A stretch of 64,000 nt of DNA from Pseudorhodoferax sp. Leaf274. GTDB taxonomy: Bacteria; Pseudomonadota; Gammaproteobacteria; Burkholderiales; Burkholderiaceae_C. Where the stretch lies: the NCBI RefSeq assembly GCF_001422445.1, contig NZ_LMNA01000005.1, forward strand, positions 62,001 through 126,000, given 5' to 3'. Positions 27,028 through 39,753 of this stretch are shown here, piece after piece (positions within the stretch are counted from its first letter, which is position 1; the number at the start of each line of letters is the position of its first letter). Below the pieces are notes generated by a model, which was not told the origin of the DNA, searched no databases, and was given only the letters and a program-made list of their open reading frames with translations. Position numbers and translations under genes: made by a program.

Positions 27028-29592
27028 ATGCGCGTTCCACCCCCTGACCAGCGGCCGCAAACGAGGCCTGCCGCAGCACCGCTGCGCGAGCCTTGGCGCG
27101 CCTGGTGGGGACGGCAGGCACCCCACCGGCAGGACCGTTTCGCGGCGCTTGCGCCGCTGGTCGCGGTGGTGCTGTTCCTCGCGGCCATCGCCTCGTCCTT
27201 TCTCTACCTGCGGCTGGAGGAGATCGACCGCGAGCAGGAGGCCGTCAAGCGCGATGTCGAATATGCGCAGCAACAGATCCGCCTGCGCCTGCTGGAGCGG
27301 CAGGAGCAGCTCATGCGCGTGGCACGCGACGTGGCCAACGAAGAGATCGACGTCGAGGAGTTCGTCAGCCGCGCACAGTCGCTGATCTCGCAATACCCCG
27401 AACTGCAGGCCGTCAGCTGGATCGACGAGCGGCGCCGCATCAAGACCAGCTATTCCGCGCCCAGCCTGCACACGCCGCTGATGCGCATGGTGGACGACGT
27501 GCTGCGCCCGGGCGAGACCGAGACCAACTTCAGCCTGGCGCGCGACCTGCACCAACCGGTCTACGGCCAGCCGCTGGGCACGGCCGGCGATCCGACCCCG
27601 CTGCTGCAACTGCACATCCCGCTGACCGACCGCGGCCGCTTCGCCGGCGTGGTGCTGGCCGAGTACGGCACCGACGCGCTGCTACGCCACGGCGTACCGG
27701 CCGAGGTGCTCAACAAGTACGCCGTGGCCCTGGTGGCCAGCGACGGGCGCATGCTGGCCGGCACGGTCATGCCGCAGCCCACCTCGGGCTCGCGCCTGCT
27801 GCCTTGGTCGAGCCAGGCCGAGCCCTACGAGATCCCGGTTTCGCCGGTCGGCAACGGCTTGGTGCTGCGCGCGCAGGCCTACCGCACCTCGCAGGGCGTG
27901 GTCGGCAGCGGACTGTTCTGGCTGGTCGGTGCCCTGTCGGTGCTGACCGCCTGGATGCTGATCGGCAGCTGGAGCCACACGCGCAGGCGCCAGCAGGCCC
28001 AGCAGGCGCTGATGGCCGAGACCAACTTCCGCCGCGCCATGGAGAACTCCATGCTGACCGGCATGCGGGCCATGGACCTGCAGGGCCGCATCACCTACGT
28101 CAACGCGGCCTTCTGCCAGATGACGGGCTGGAGCGAGGGCGAACTGGTCGGCCGCACCGCGCCCTTCCCCTACTGGCCCGAGGAAGACCTGGAATACCTG
28201 ATCGCCCGGCTGGAGGACGAGCTGAACGGCCGCAGCACGCCCTCGGGCTTCCAGCTGCGCATCAAGCGGCGCGACGGCTCCATCTTCGATGCACGGCTGT
28301 ACATCTCGCCGCTGATCGACGCGGTGGGCAAGCAGACCGGCTGGATGGCCTCGATCACCGACATCACCGAGCCCAACCGCATCCGCGAGCAGCTCTCGGC
28401 CTCGTACGAGCGCTTCACGACGGTGCTGGAAGCGCTCGATGCCGCCGTGTCCGTGGCGCCGCTGGGCAGCCCCGAACTGCTGTTCGCCAACAAGCTGTAC
28501 CGCCAGTGGTTCGGCTCGCAGACGCACGGCCACGAAACCATGGTGGCACTGGCCGGCATGCCCACCACGCCGCCCAACGACGAGCATCTCGACGATGTCG
28601 ACGCCTTCGCCGGGTTGCCCACCGATTCGCTGATCGACAGCAACGAGACCGAGGCCGCCGAGATCCACGTGCCCGACATGGGCAAGTGGCTGGAGGTGCG
28701 GGCGCGTTACCTGAGCTGGGTCGACGGCCGCCTCGTGCAGATGGTGATCGCCACCGACATCACCCAGCGCCGCCAGGCCGAGGAACAGGCGGCGCACCAC
28801 GCCGAGCGCGCCCAGACCTCCAGCCGGCTCATCACCATGGGCGAGATGGCGTCCAGCGTCGCCCACGAACTGAACCAGCCGCTGGCGGCCATCACCAACT
28901 ACTGCAACGGCATGGTGTCGCGCCTCAAGGGCAACGGCATCGCGCACGAGGACCTGCTGGCCGCGCTGGAGAAGACCTCGCGCCAGGCCCAGCGCGCGGG
29001 CCAGATCATCCACCGCATCCAATCCTTCGTGAAGCGCAGCGAGCCCCAGCGCAGCCTGACCAACGTGCAGGACATCGTGCAGGAGTCCGTCGAGCTGGCG
29101 GGAATCGAACTGCGCCGGCGCAACGTGCGCCTGAGCCACTACGTCGCGGCACGCCTGCCGCCGCTGATGGTCGATCCCATCCTGATCGAGCAGGTGCTCG
29201 TCAACCTGCTGCGCAATGCCGCCGAGGCCATCGACTCGGCCCAGCGCGCGCCGCAACGCCGCAACATCGAGCTGCGCGTGCTTCCGCGCCTGGAGGCCGA
29301 CGTGCCCGGCATCGAGTTCGCGGTCACCGACACCGGCACGGGCCTGGCGCCCGAGGTCATGGAGCACCTGTTCGAGGCCTTCTTCTCGACCAAGGCACAC
29401 GGCATGGGCATCGGCCTCAATTTGTGCCGTTCCATCGTCGAGTCGCACCTGGGCAGGATGCAGGCCGAGAATATCTACAATGGCGCCGAGTGCATGGGGT
29501 GCCGGTTTTCCTTCTGGATCCCGTTGGCAAAAGCCGCCAACGCCCTGCCAAATCCAGCCAACGCAGCCAAGAACCCCGGAGTACCCGCATGA
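27028..29592 (+). CDS. PAS-domain sensor histidine kinase
   Basis: An 854-residue inner-membrane kinase. Order: TM1 (LVAVVLFLAAIASSFLYLRL), a large periplasmic sensor region of roughly 240 residues, TM2 (near 27900-27970), a PAS domain (ENSMLTGMRAMDLQGRITYV, then GRTAPFPYWPEE), a second PAS-like segment, a HisKA helix with His613 in SSVAHELNQPLAAITNY, and an ATPase domain with LVNLLRNAAEAID, TDTGTGLAPEV and KAHGMGIGLNLCRSIVESH. It resembles DctB/FixL-type kinases. Its stop overlaps the start of the FixJ-type regulator gene (ATGA). The divergent position next to aceE suggests control of pyruvate dehydrogenase, which is inference. A TTG at 26929 would extend the frame into the AT-rich region; the ATG at 27028 is preferred. 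Confidence 0.92.
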   Translation: MRVPPPDQRPQTRPAAAPLREPWRAWWGRQAPHRQDRFAALAPLVAVVLFLAAIASSFLYLRLEEIDREQEAVKRDVEYAQQQIRLRLLERQEQLMRVARDVANEEIDVEEFVSRAQSLISQYPELQAVSWIDERRRIKTSYSAPSLHTPLMRMVDDVLRPGETETNFSLARDLHQPVYGQPLGTAGDPTPLLQLHIPLTDRGRFAGVVLAEYGTDALLRHGVPAEVLNKYAVALVASDGRMLAGTVMPQPTSGSRLLPWSSQAEPYEIPVSPVGNGLVLRAQAYRTSQGVVGSGLFWLVGALSVLTAWMLIGSWSHTRRRQQAQQALMAETNFRRAMENSMLTGMRAMDLQGRITYVNAAFCQMTGWSEGELVGRTAPFPYWPEEDLEYLIARLEDELNGRSTPSGFQLRIKRRDGSIFDARLYISPLIDAVGKQTGWMASITDITEPNRIREQLSASYERFTTVLEALDAAVSVAPLGSPELLFANKLYRQWFGSQTHGHETMVALAGMPTTPPNDEHLDDVDAFAGLPTDSLIDSNETEAAEIHVPDMGKWLEVRARYLSWVDGRLVQMVIATDITQRRQAEEQAAHHAERAQTSSRLITMGEMASSVAHELNQPLAAITNYCNGMVSRLKGNGIAHEDLLAALEKTSRQAQRAGQIIHRIQSFVKRSEPQRSLTNVQDIVQESVELAGIELRRRNVRLSHYVAARLPPLMVDPILIEQVLVNLLRNAAEAIDSAQRAPQRRNIELRVLPRLEADVPGIEFAVTDTGTGLAPEVMEHLFEAFFSTKAHGMGIGLNLCRSIVESHLGRMQAENIYNGAECMGCRFSFWIPLAKAANALPNPANAAKNPGVPA

Positions 29593-30212
29593 GCCTGATT
29601 CCCAAGAAAGGCACGGTCTATGTTGTCGACGACGACGAAGCCGTGCGCGATTCGCTCCAGTGGCTGCTGGAGGGCAAGGACTACCGCGTCCGCTGCTTCG
29701 AATCCGCCGAGGCCTTCCTCTCGCGCTACGACGCGCGCGAAGTCGCCTGCCTGTTGGTCGACATCCGCATGGGCGGCATGACCGGCCTGGAACTGCAGGA
29801 CAAGCTGCTCGAACGCAAGTCGCCCCTGCCCATCGTCTTCATCACCGGCCACGGCGACGTGCCCATGGCGGTGGACACCATGAAGAAGGGCGCCATGGAC
29901 TTCATCCAGAAGCCGTTCAAGGAAGAGGAACTGGTGGCCCTGGTCGAGCGCATGCTGGACCATGCCAAGGACGCCTTCACCGACCACCAGCAGGCCGCCA
30001 GCCGTGGGGCGCTGCTGTCCAAGCTGACCTCGCGCGAATCGCAGGTGCTCGAACGCATCGTCGCCGGCCGGCTCAACAAGCAGATCGCCGACGACCTGGG
30101 CATCAGCATCAAGACGGTGGAGGCGCACCGCGCCAACATCATGGAAAAGCTGAACGCCAACACCGTGGCCGACCTGCTCAAGATCGCCCTGGGCCAGACC
30201 GCCAAAGCCTGA
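29589..30212 (+). CDS. FixJ-type response regulator
   Basis: A 207-residue regulator with a receiver domain (acidic D14-D15-D16, phospho-acceptor Asp58 in [15 protein letters not shown], and the [20 protein letters not shown] and FIQKPF segments typical of FixJ/NtrC-like receivers) and a LuxR/NarL-type helix-turn-helix ([20 protein letters not shown], then [15 protein letters not shown]). It is translationally coupled to the PAS kinase by an ATGA overlap and is surely its partner. The likely target is the divergent aceE promoter region, by position only. Confidence 0.93.
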   Translation: MSLIPKKGTVYVVDDDEAVRDSLQWLLEGKDYRVRCFESAEAFLSRYDAREVACLLVDIRMGGMTGLELQDKLLERKSPLPIVFITGHGDVPMAVDTMKKGAMDFIQKPFKEEELVALVERMLDHAKDAFTDHQQAASRGALLSKLTSRESQVLERIVAGRLNKQIADDLGISIKTVEAHRANIMEKLNANTVADLLKIALGQTAKA

Positions 30213-30228
30213 CCACCCTACCCCGCCA

Positions 30229-30265
30229 CGCCCGTCCAACCTCGCGGTTGGCGGGCGTTGTTCTT
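30229..30265 (+). terminator. intrinsic terminator after the FixJ-type gene
   Basis: CGCCCGTCCAACC (30229-30241) pairs with GGTTGGCGGGCG (30246-30257), with one bulged T and a TCGC loop, followed by TTGTTCTT. It separates the kinase/regulator operon from folD, whose ATG is at 30277. Confidence 0.7.
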
Positions 30266-30276
30266 GGAGAATCCCC

Positions 30277-31128
30277 ATGACTGCTCAACTGATCGACGGC
30301 AATGCCCTCGCCCGCCAGATCCGCGCCGACGTGGCCGGCCGCACGGCGGCGCTGAAGGCCCGCGGCGTCCAGCCCCACCTGGCCATCGTGCTGGTCGGCG
30401 ACGACCCGGCCAGCCAGGTCTACGTCAAGCACAAGGTCAACGACAGCAGCGAGACCGGCCTGCAGGCCACGCTCGAACGCCACCCCGCGGACATGGCCGA
30501 GGCCGACCTGCTGGCACGCATCCACGCGCTCAACGCCGACGCTTCGGTGCACGGCATCCTGGTGCAGCTGCCGCTGCCCAGGCACATGGACGCCCACAAG
30601 GTCATCGAGGCGATCTCGCCGGCCAAGGACGTCGACGGCTTCCACGTGGCCAGCGCCGGCGCGCTCATGGTCGGCCAGCCGGGCTTTTGGCCCTGCACGC
30701 CGCACGGCTGCCTGCGGATGCTGGAATCCATCGGCTACGCGCTGCGCGGCAAGCATGCGGTGGTGATCGGCCGCAGCAACATCGTCGGCAAGCCCATGGC
30801 CATGATGCTGCTGGCACAGAGCGCCACGGTCACGGTCTGCCACAGCGCCACGCCGGATCTTGCCGCCTTCACGCGCCAGGCCGATGTGATCGTCGCCGCG
30901 GTCGGCAAGCAGAACCTGGTCACGGCCGACATGGTCAAGGCCGGTGCCGTGGTCATCGATGTCGGCATGAACCGCAATGCCGAGGGCAAGCTCTGCGGCG
31001 ACGTGGACTTCGACGGCGTGAAGGAGGTGGCCGGCTGGATCACCCCCGTGCCGGGTGGCGTCGGCCCGATGACCCGCGCCATGCTGCTGGTCAACACGCT
31101 GCAGGCGGCCGAGCGCGCCGCCGCCTGA
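30277..31128 (+). CDS. folD: methylenetetrahydrofolate dehydrogenase / cyclohydrolase
   Basis: FolD is bifunctional: it oxidises 5,10-methylene-THF with NADP+ and hydrolyses the methenyl product to 10-formyl-THF. The 283-residue length is normal. Landmarks are SQVYVKHK with the catalytic lysine, [19 protein letters not shown], the [11 protein letters not shown] segment (Cys-Thr-Pro), the nucleotide site [18 protein letters not shown], and the terminal [15 protein letters not shown]. It is cytoplasmic. A TTGGAGA Shine-Dalgarno sequence lies before the ATG. It stands alone between a terminator and the oligopeptidase gene. Confidence 0.97.
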   Translation: MTAQLIDGNALARQIRADVAGRTAALKARGVQPHLAIVLVGDDPASQVYVKHKVNDSSETGLQATLERHPADMAEADLLARIHALNADASVHGILVQLPLPRHMDAHKVIEAISPAKDVDGFHVASAGALMVGQPGFWPCTPHGCLRMLESIGYALRGKHAVVIGRSNIVGKPMAMMLLAQSATVTVCHSATPDLAAFTRQADVIVAAVGKQNLVTADMVKAGAVVIDVGMNRNAEGKLCGDVDFDGVKEVAGWITPVPGGVGPMTRAMLLVNTLQAAERAAA

Positions 31129-31200
31129 GCCGGCGCCGGGGACGGCACCAAGACGGCGATAGCCGCAACCGGGGCTTGTGATTGCCGGGGCTGGCGCAAA

Positions 31201-33263
<2,063 letters not shown>

Positions 33264-33264
<1 letters not shown>

Positions 33265-33911
33265 TGGGGGGGATGGCTTCCGGCAGCAAGCATGCCCTGG
33301 CCGTTTCGCTGCTTCTGGGGGCCGGGCTGTGCGCGGCGCAGGCGGTGTACCGCAGCGTGGGGCCGGACGGCCGTGTCACGTTCTCCGACCGGCCGGTGAA
33401 CACGGGGCCCAACACCGCGACCACGGCCAGCCGCAGCGGCATTCCGCCGGCCGTGCCCGCGTTGCCGTACGAGCTGCGGCAGGTCGCGGGCCGCTTTCCG
33501 GTCACGCTGTACACCGGTGGCGACTGCGCGCCGTGCGACAGCGCACGCCAGTTGCTGGCGGCACGGGGCGTGCCCTTCAGCGAACGCACGGTGCAAAGCA
33601 ACGAGGACATCGAGGCCCTGCGCCGCCTGGCCGGCGACAACAGCCTGCCGGTGGTCACCATCGGCGGCCAGCGCCTGAAGGGCTTCGCGCCCGGCGAATG
33701 GACGCAGTACCTGGACAGCGCGGGCTACCCGCGCACGTCGCAGCTGCCGCCCGGCTACCGCGCGCCGCCGGCGCAGCCGCTGGTGGCCGTGCGCAGTGCC
33801 GAGCCGGTGGACCCGCCCGCGCCTCGCAGCAACGCATCGCCCGCTGCGGCACCCGCCCCTGCACCCACTTCCACGCCGGCCCCGTCCAACCCGGCCGGCA
33901 TCGTGTTCTAG
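33264..33911 (+). CDS. secreted DUF4124 / glutaredoxin-like protein
   Basis: A 215-residue exported protein. A signal peptide ([16 protein letters not shown]) is followed by a short DUF4124 segment ([18 protein letters not shown]), then a glutaredoxin-like domain (about 75-155) with the redox motif CAPC in [16 protein letters not shown] and the cis-Pro region [20 protein letters not shown], and finally a Pro/Ala/Ser-rich tail of about 50 residues. A thiol-redox role in the periplasm is likely, but the partner is unknown. The ATG overlaps the prlC stop by one base (TGATG), so it is probably co-expressed. It converges on rpiA, whose stop codon overlaps its final bases. Confidence 0.85.
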
Positions 33912-34603
33912 AACGTCAGCGTCTGCACGCCTTCGGGCGTGCCGAGCAGGCAGACCTGGGCACGCTGGTGCGCGAACACGCCCACCGTGACCACGCCCGG
34001 CCACTGGCTGACCTGGGTCTCGAAGCCCAGCGGATCGGCGATGGCCAGCCCGGCCACGTCCAGGATGTGCTGGCCGTTGTCGGTCACGAGCGGGCCGCTG
34101 CCGTCCTTGGCCTGGCGCAGAGTGGCCTGGCCGCCCATGGCCGCGAAACGGCGCACGAGTTGCTGCGCCGACATCGGCACCACCTCCACCGGGATCGGGA
34201 AGCGGCCCAGCACCGGCACCTTCTTGGACGCATCGGCGATGCAGACGAAGCGGCGCGACTGGGCCGCGACGATCTTCTCGCGCGTCAGCGCCGCGCCGCC
34301 GCCCTTGACCATGTGGCCCTGGCCATCGATCTCGTCGGCGCCGTCCACATACACCGCCAGCTCGCCGACGGCATTGGCATCGAACACGGGGATGCCGAGC
34401 GCCTTGAGCCGGGCCGTGCTGGCCTCCGAGCTCGAGACCGCGCCCGGGATGCTGTCCTTGAGCCCGGCCAGCGCATCGATGAAGCAGTTGACGGTGGAGC
34501 CCGTGCCCACGCCCAGGATCTCGCCCGGCACCACATAGGCGAGGGCGGCGCGGCCCACCAGGGCCTTGAGTTGGTCTTGCGTCAGCGGAGCGTTGGAAGT
34601 CAT
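33908..34603 (-). CDS. rpiA: ribose-5-phosphate isomerase A
   Basis: RpiA interconverts ribose 5-phosphate and ribulose 5-phosphate in the pentose phosphate pathway. The 231-residue length fits. The motifs are [17 protein letters not shown] (phosphate loop), [27 protein letters not shown] with the catalytic aspartate and lysine, and [12 protein letters not shown]. The longer frame upstream crosses pyrD on the other strand; the ATG at 34603 gives the family start. It is divergent from pyrD with 45 bases between starts, a very tight shared promoter region. The 3' ends of rpiA and the Grx-like gene overlap by four bases. Confidence 0.96.
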   Translation of the reverse strand: MTSNAPLTQDQLKALVGRAALAYVVPGEILGVGTGSTVNCFIDALAGLKDSIPGAVSSSEASTARLKALGIPVFDANAVGELAVYVDGADEIDGQGHMVKGGGAALTREKIVAAQSRRFVCIADASKKVPVLGRFPIPVEVVPMSAQQLVRRFAAMGGQATLRQAKDGSGPLVTDNGQHILDVAGLAIADPLGFETQVSQWPGVVTVGVFAHQRAQVCLLGTPEGVQTLTF

Positions 34604-34648
34604 CTGGGAGAATCCGGCGTTTGTTGAGAACTGGCCGAGAATTATCCG

Positions 34649-35770
34649 ATGCCCTTGCTGCCGACCCGGCTCTCCTACGCCCTGGCCCGGCCCCTGCTCT
34701 TCGGCCTGGACGCCGAGACCGCCCATGACGCCACCATGTCCGCCCTGGCCCGCAGCCACGGCACGCCACTGTCGTGGGCCTGGTGCGACCGCCGCGTCGA
34801 CGACCCCGTCACCGTCGCCGGCCTGCACTTTCCCAACCGCGTCGGCCTGGCCGCCGGCCTGGACAAGAACGCGCGCTGCATCGATGCGCTGGGCGCGCTG
34901 GGCTTCGGCTTCGTCGAGGTCGGCACCGTCACGCCGCTGGGGCAGCCCGGCAACCCCAAGCCGCGCATGTTCCGGCTGCCGCGCGCGCAGGCGCTGATCA
35001 ACCGGCTGGGCTTCAACAACGACGGGCTCGATGCGTTCATCGCCAACGTGCAGCGCGCCAGGTTCCGCCAGCAACCCGGCCAGCCCATGCTGCTGGGCCT
35101 GAACATCGGCAAGAACGCCGCCACGCCGACCGAGCGTGCCACCGACGATTACCTGGCCGGCCTGGCCGGCGTGTACCCGCACGCCGACTACGTCACCATC
35201 AACATCTCCAGCCCGAACACGCAGAACCTGCGCACGCTGCAGGCCGACGCGGCGCTGGACGCACTGCTGGGCGCCTTGGCGGAACGCCGTGCCCTGCTCG
35301 CGCGCGAGCACGCGACCACCAGTGCCGATGGCCGCACGCTGCTGCGCCGCGTGCCGCTGTTCGTGAAGATCGCACCCGACCTGGACGAAGCCCAGGTCGC
35401 CGTGATCGCCGCCACGCTCCGGCGCTATGCGGATGCCGACAACGCGGCCGACCAGCTCGGCTGGGGCCTGATCGCCACCAACACCACGCTGGCGCGCGAC
35501 AGCGTGCAGGGCCTGCCGCATGCCGAGGAGACCGGCGGCCTGTCCGGCGCGCCGCTGCTGGCCGCCAGCAACCGCGTGATCGCCCAGCTGCGCCAGGCGC
35601 TGGGCCCGGCCTTCCCCATCATCGGCGTGGGCGGCGTACTGTCGGCGCGCGATGCGCTGACCAAGATCGAGGCCGGCGCCGACCTGGTGCAGATCTACAC
35701 CGGCCTCATCTACCAGGGCCCGGCGCTGGTGCGCGAGGCCGCGCAGGCGATCCGCGACCGCAAGGCCTGA
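34649..35770 (+). CDS. pyrD: dihydroorotate dehydrogenase (quinone), class 2
   Basis: PyrD oxidises dihydroorotate to orotate in pyrimidine synthesis, passing electrons to membrane quinone. It is class 2: an N-terminal amphipathic helical segment ([20 protein letters not shown]) precedes the FMN barrel, and the base is the serine in [11 protein letters not shown]. Further marks are [30 protein letters not shown] and the phosphate site IIGVGGV. At 373 residues it is somewhat longer than usual (about 340), with the extra sequence mainly around 35280-35340 (insertion [18 protein letters not shown] region). Its stop overlaps the start of the MFS gene. Confidence 0.95.
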   Translation: MPLLPTRLSYALARPLLFGLDAETAHDATMSALARSHGTPLSWAWCDRRVDDPVTVAGLHFPNRVGLAAGLDKNARCIDALGALGFGFVEVGTVTPLGQPGNPKPRMFRLPRAQALINRLGFNNDGLDAFIANVQRARFRQQPGQPMLLGLNIGKNAATPTERATDDYLAGLAGVYPHADYVTINISSPNTQNLRTLQADAALDALLGALAERRALLAREHATTSADGRTLLRRVPLFVKIAPDLDEAQVAVIAATLRRYADADNAADQLGWGLIATNTTLARDSVQGLPHAEETGGLSGAPLLAASNRVIAQLRQALGPAFPIIGVGGVLSARDALTKIEAGADLVQIYTGLIYQGPALVREAAQAIRDRKA

Positions 35771-37164
35771 TGATGGCCGTCGCGCCGCCCGCGGACGGCC
35801 TGCCGACGCCGGCCCGCTACTGGTCGATGGCGGTGATCCTGCTCGGGATCGGCATCTCGGTGCTGGACGCCACCATCGTCAACCTGGCGCTGCCCGGCAT
35901 CGCGCGCGACCTGAACCGCCCGGCATCCGACGCGATCTGGATCGTCAACGCCTACCAGCTCGGCGTGCTGGTGCTGCTGCTGCCCTGCGCCAAGCTGGGC
36001 GACCTGCTGGGCTACCGCCGCGTCTACCTGGCCGGCGTGGCCGTGCTGCTGCTGGGCTCGCTGGGCTGCGTGCTGGCGCGCGACCTCGGCACGCTGGTGG
36101 CGGCGCGCGCGTTGCAGGGCATGGGCGCGGCCGGCGTCATGGGCGTCAATTCGGCGCTGGTGCGGCTGACCTACCCGCGCGCGCTGCTGGGCCGCGGCAT
36201 CGCCATCAATTCCATGACCGTGGCCGTGGCCTCGGTGGCCGGCCCCAGCGTGGCCGCGGCCGTGCTGTCGGTCGCCAGCTGGCCCTGGCTGTTCGCCATC
36301 AACCTGCCGATCACGGCGGCGCTGCTGCTGCTGGGCCTGCGCGCGCTGCCGGCCAATCCGCTGCCGCTGGCCAAGGGCGGGCTGTCGCTGCTCGACGTGG
36401 GGCTCAACGCCGCCATGTTCGCGCTGGTCTTCCTGGGCGTGGACCAGCTCGGCACCCGCGCGCGCGAACCTGGCGTGGCACTGCAGGCCACGCTGCTGAT
36501 CGCCGTCGGCCTGGGGGTCGGCGTGGTCTATGTGCGGCGCCAGCTCGGCCAGGCCGTGCCGCTGTTCCCGGTGGACCTACTGCGCATCCGCGTGTTCGCG
36601 CTGTCCATGTGCAGCTCGGTCACGGCCTTTGCCGCGCAGATGCTGTCCAACATCGCGCTGCCCTTCCTGCTGCTGGAGGGTTACGGCCGCTCGCACGTGG
36701 ACACGGGCCTGCTCATCACGGCCTGGCCGCTGGGCAGCATCGTCACCGCACCCATCGCCGGGCGGCTGATTGGCCGCGTGCAGCCCGCGCTGCTGGGCTG
36801 CGCCGGCATGTGGACCATGGCCAGCGGCCTGGCGCTGCTGGCCCTGCTGCCCGAGCAGCCGCACAACGCAGACATCGCCTGGCGCATGGCGCTGTGCGGC
36901 ATCGGCTTCGCGCTGTTCCAGTCGCCCAACAACTACCTGATCGTGACCTCGGCGCCACCGCACCGCGCCGGCGGCGCCAGCGGCATGCTGGGCACGGCGC
37001 GCCTGACGGGCCAGAGCATCGGCGCGGTGCTGCTGGCCATGCTGTTCAGCCTGTCGGCGCCGCAGGCCGGCCATGCCGCGGGCGCCAAGCTGGCGCTGGG
37101 CCTGGCCGCCATGCTGGCCGCCGGGGCCGGCTTGTTCAGCCTGCTGCGGACACGCAGGGCCTGA
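35770..37164 (+). CDS. MFS drug-efflux transporter, DHA2 family
   Basis: A 464-residue inner-membrane transporter of the EmrB/QacA (DHA2, 14-helix) group. It has motif D1-like [20 protein letters not shown] in helix 1, [20 protein letters not shown], the motif A region [14 protein letters not shown], and the motif C-like stretch [12 protein letters not shown] in helix 5. These families export cationic drugs or dyes by proton antiport; substrates are not predictable. The ATG at 35770 overlaps the pyrD stop by one base; the next codon is also ATG. No membrane fusion protein gene is adjacent, so it may work alone. Confidence 0.88.
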   Translation: MMAVAPPADGLPTPARYWSMAVILLGIGISVLDATIVNLALPGIARDLNRPASDAIWIVNAYQLGVLVLLLPCAKLGDLLGYRRVYLAGVAVLLLGSLGCVLARDLGTLVAARALQGMGAAGVMGVNSALVRLTYPRALLGRGIAINSMTVAVASVAGPSVAAAVLSVASWPWLFAINLPITAALLLLGLRALPANPLPLAKGGLSLLDVGLNAAMFALVFLGVDQLGTRAREPGVALQATLLIAVGLGVGVVYVRRQLGQAVPLFPVDLLRIRVFALSMCSSVTAFAAQMLSNIALPFLLLEGYGRSHVDTGLLITAWPLGSIVTAPIAGRLIGRVQPALLGCAGMWTMASGLALLALLPEQPHNADIAWRMALCGIGFALFQSPNNYLIVTSAPPHRAGGASGMLGTARLTGQSIGAVLLAMLFSLSAPQAGHAAGAKLALGLAAMLAAGAGLFSLLRTRRA

Positions 37165-37302
37165 GAGCGTTTGCGGAACCGATGGCCGACCGCTGCGGCC
37201 GTCGCCAACGGGCCGCCGCCCGTCGGTGCGGGCCCGTGGCGGGCTCCGGCGGCGGCCGGCGCGGCCTATGCTGCCGTTGCCTCCCACTCCGTCCGGCCCG
37301 CC

Positions 37303-37692
37303 ATGCTGCCCCCTGTCCGCCCCACCGTGCTCGCGCTCAAGACCCCGGCCGTGCCGCGCTGGAAGCGCAGCGGCCACGACACGCTGGACGATTCCCTGCA
37401 GCGCCTGACCATGGCATGGATGAAGGCCCTTCCCGAGCCGCTGCGACCGCACCAGTGCGCGCGCCAGCATCCGCGCGTGCTCAACAACATTGCCGCGCTG
37501 TGGAGCCTGCCGCTGCGCTGCCTCGACTACCTGGACGAATTGCAGGCCGACCGCCGCGGCAACCGCCGGGGCTTCGGCCACGACGTGGCGCTGGAACTGC
37601 AGCGCCTGCGCGCGCGCCGCATGGCGCTGGCCGCCAACGCGCGCCCCGCGCCGCCGGCCGACTTTCCCGTGACGCGGCCGATGGCGCTGTGA
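37303..37692 (+). CDS. hypothetical protein
   Basis: A 129-residue basic protein with no signal or membrane segment. I recognise no domain. The middle (WKRSGHDTLDDSLQRLTMAW, HQCARQHPRVLNNIAALW) is predicted helical and arginine-rich, and DLQ/LDYLDELQADRRGNRRGFG is followed by a helical ELQRLRARRMAL. Similar small proteins occur in Comamonadaceae, to my memory, without assigned function. The ATG at 37303 begins the part that looks conserved; the frame is open from 37171. It lies 138 bases after the MFS gene and converges on the gene at 37705. Codon use matches its neighbours. Confidence 0.6.
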   Translation: MLPPVRPTVLALKTPAVPRWKRSGHDTLDDSLQRLTMAWMKALPEPLRPHQCARQHPRVLNNIAALWSLPLRCLDYLDELQADRRGNRRGFGHDVALELQRLRARRMALAANARPAPPADFPVTRPMAL

Positions 37693-37704
37693 GCGGCGGC
37701 CTGT

Positions 37705-38823
37705 TCAGGCGGGCTGCAGCATGCGCGCCACCTGCTCGCCGATGGCCAACGAACTCGTGAGGCCCGGCGACTCGATGCCGAACAGGTTGACCAGGCCGGG
37801 CACGCCGTGCACCGCGGGGCCCTGCAGCACGAAGTCGCGCGCCGCCTCGTGCGGGGCCTGGATCTTGGGGCGCATGCCGGCATAGCCCGGCTGGAGCGCG
37901 CCATCCGGCAGGCCGGGCCAGTACTTGCGCACCTCGGCGTAGAAGCCGTCGCCGCGGCGCGGATCGACCACCAGGTCGCCGGGATCGTCCACCCACTGCA
38001 CGTCGGGCCCGAACTTGGCCTGGCCACCCAGGTCCAGCGTCAGGTGCACGCCCAGGCCGGCGGCCTCGGGCGCCGGGTAGATGAGCCGCGTGAACGGCGC
38101 ACGGCCGGCCAGCGTGAAGTAGTTGCCCTTGGCGAAATGGCTGGGTGGCACGTGCACCGCGTCCAGGCCCTCGAAGCGCCGTGCCAACGCCTGCGCCGAC
38201 AGGCCGGCCGCATTGACCACGGTGCCGGCCAGCAGTTCGGTGCCATCGGCCATGGCCAGCACCAGGCCGTCCGGCGTGCAGCGCGCCTGCGCAAGCGCCG
38301 TGTTCAGCGCCACCAGGCCGCCGGCGTTCTCGACATCGCCCTGCAGCGCCAGCATCAGTCCATGGCTGTCGACGATGCCGGTGGACGGCGAGTGGATCGC
38401 CGCCGTGCAGCGCAGCTGCGGCTCCAGGGCGCGGGCCTCGTCGGCCGACAGCAGCACCAGGTCGTCCACGCCGTTGGCAGCGGCCTTGGCGACGATGCCC
38501 TGCAGCTGCGCGACCTGGGCTTCGTCGGTGGCCACGATCAGCTTGCCGCAGCGCCGGTGGCCGATGCCGCGCTCGGCACAGTAGGCATACAGCAGCGCCT
38601 TGCCACGCACGCACAGCTGGGCCTTGAGCGAACCGGCCGCGTAGTAGATGCCTGCGTGGATCACCTCGCTGTTGCGCGAGCTGGTGCCGGTGCCGATGGC
38701 GTCCGCCGCCTCCAGCACCATGAGTTCGCGCCCGGCAAAGGCCGGCGACAGTGCCAGCGCCCGTGCCACCGCCAGGCCGACCACGCCGGCGCCGATGACC
38801 ACCGCATCGACCCGGTCCATCAC
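37705..38823 (-). CDS. FAD-dependent oxidoreductase, L-2-hydroxyglutarate oxidase-like
   Basis: A 372-residue DAO-family flavoprotein resembling LhgO / L-2-hydroxyglutarate dehydrogenase. The N-terminal dinucleotide fold is [19 protein letters not shown], followed by [20 protein letters not shown], a stretch typical of this subfamily, and KLIVATDE. The C-terminus has [16 protein letters not shown]. Such enzymes oxidise L-2-hydroxyglutarate to 2-oxoglutarate with quinone or oxygen. Its start overlaps the end of the N-formylglutamate amidohydrolase-like gene by four bases, so the two are coupled, which hints at shared glutamate/glutarate-related metabolism. Substrate assignment is by similarity only. 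Confidence 0.82.
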   Translation of the reverse strand: MMDRVDAVVIGAGVVGLAVARALALSPAFAGRELMVLEAADAIGTGTSSRNSEVIHAGIYYAAGSLKAQLCVRGKALLYAYCAERGIGHRRCGKLIVATDEAQVAQLQGIVAKAAANGVDDLVLLSADEARALEPQLRCTAAIHSPSTGIVDSHGLMLALQGDVENAGGLVALNTALAQARCTPDGLVLAMADGTELLAGTVVNAAGLSAQALARRFEGLDAVHVPPSHFAKGNYFTLAGRAPFTRLIYPAPEAAGLGVHLTLDLGGQAKFGPDVQWVDDPGDLVVDPRRGDGFYAEVRKYWPGLPDGALQPGYAGMRPKIQAPHEAARDFVLQGPAVHGVPGLVNLFGIESPGLTSSLAIGEQVARMLQPA

Positions 38824-39668
38824 AGGCTCCGCGGGTCGGTGGCCAGCAGCAACGCCACCAGCGAGCGCAGGTGGGCCTTCAGGGGTTCGGCGCCCGCGTG
38901 CAGGGCCAGCGTGGCCTCGTCCATGTAGAGCCTGCGGTTGATCTCCAGCTGCACGCTGTGGCGCTGCCGGGCCGGGTCGCCATAGCGGCGCACGAGCTCG
39001 ACGCCCTTGTAGGGATGGTTGTAGGCCACGTCGTAGCCCAAGCCGCGCAGGTGGTCGACGATGCGGGCGGAGAGCGCCACGGACGCCGTGCTGCCATCGC
39101 GGTCGCCGACCACGAAGTCGGCATGGGCCAGGCCCGGGAAATCGGTCGCGAAGCGCGAGGCCACGGCCGGCATCGAATGGCAGTTCAGGTGCAGGCTGTA
39201 GCCGTGCCGCGCGTGGGCCGCGTCGATGGCCGCCTTCACCGCCGCGTGGTAGGGCTGCCAGCAGCGCGCGATGCGGGCCTGCACCTCGGCCACCGTGAGC
39301 CGCCGCGCGTACAGCGGCGTGCCCTCGTCGGTGGTCCGCCAGATCAACCCCTTGCCCAGGCGCACCTTGGACAGCACGCGCGCATCGGTGGCCACCGGGC
39401 CGGGCCAGGGCGCGTCCAGCAGCGCCTGGTCGATCTCGGTCACGTCGCGGTTGGCATCCAGGTAGCTGCGCGGGAACAGCGCCTCGACCCAGGCCACGCC
39501 CAGCGCCGGCGCGAAGGCGTAGAGCTTCTCGACATGGGTGTCCTCGGCGCGGCGCAGCACCAGGGGGTCGCAGGCGTGGTCGAAATCGGCCGGATAGACC
39601 GTGCCGCTGTGCGGGGAATCAAGAACCAGCGGGGTGGTCCCCGCGGCGGTGAGAAGGGCGGCGGACAT
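38820..39668 (-). CDS. N-formylglutamate amidohydrolase family protein
   Basis: A 282-residue cytoplasmic protein of the N-formylglutamate amidohydrolase (HutG-like) family, expected to hydrolyse N-formyl-L-glutamate or a related amide with a metal. Typical segments are [16 protein letters not shown] at the start, [25 protein letters not shown], and [12 protein letters not shown]. In histidine catabolism this enzyme ends the HutF/HutG route, but no other hut genes lie nearby; instead it is coupled to an L-2-hydroxyglutarate oxidase-like gene. The physiological substrate may therefore differ. Confidence 0.85.
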   Translation of the reverse strand: MSAALLTAAGTTPLVLDSPHSGTVYPADFDHACDPLVLRRAEDTHVEKLYAFAPALGVAWVEALFPRSYLDANRDVTEIDQALLDAPWPGPVATDARVLSKVRLGKGLIWRTTDEGTPLYARRLTVAEVQARIARCWQPYHAAVKAAIDAAHARHGYSLHLNCHSMPAVASRFATDFPGLAHADFVVGDRDGSTASVALSARIVDHLRGLGYDVAYNHPYKGVELVRRYGDPARQRHSVQLEINRRLYMDEATLALHAGAEPLKAHLRSLVALLLATDPRSL

Positions 39669-39753
39669 GGGGCGCGATTGTGCAGCACGCCCACGCGTAG
39701 TCGCGCAACGCCACCGCCTTGCGATGCCGTCCTACTGGCGCGGAACCAAACAT

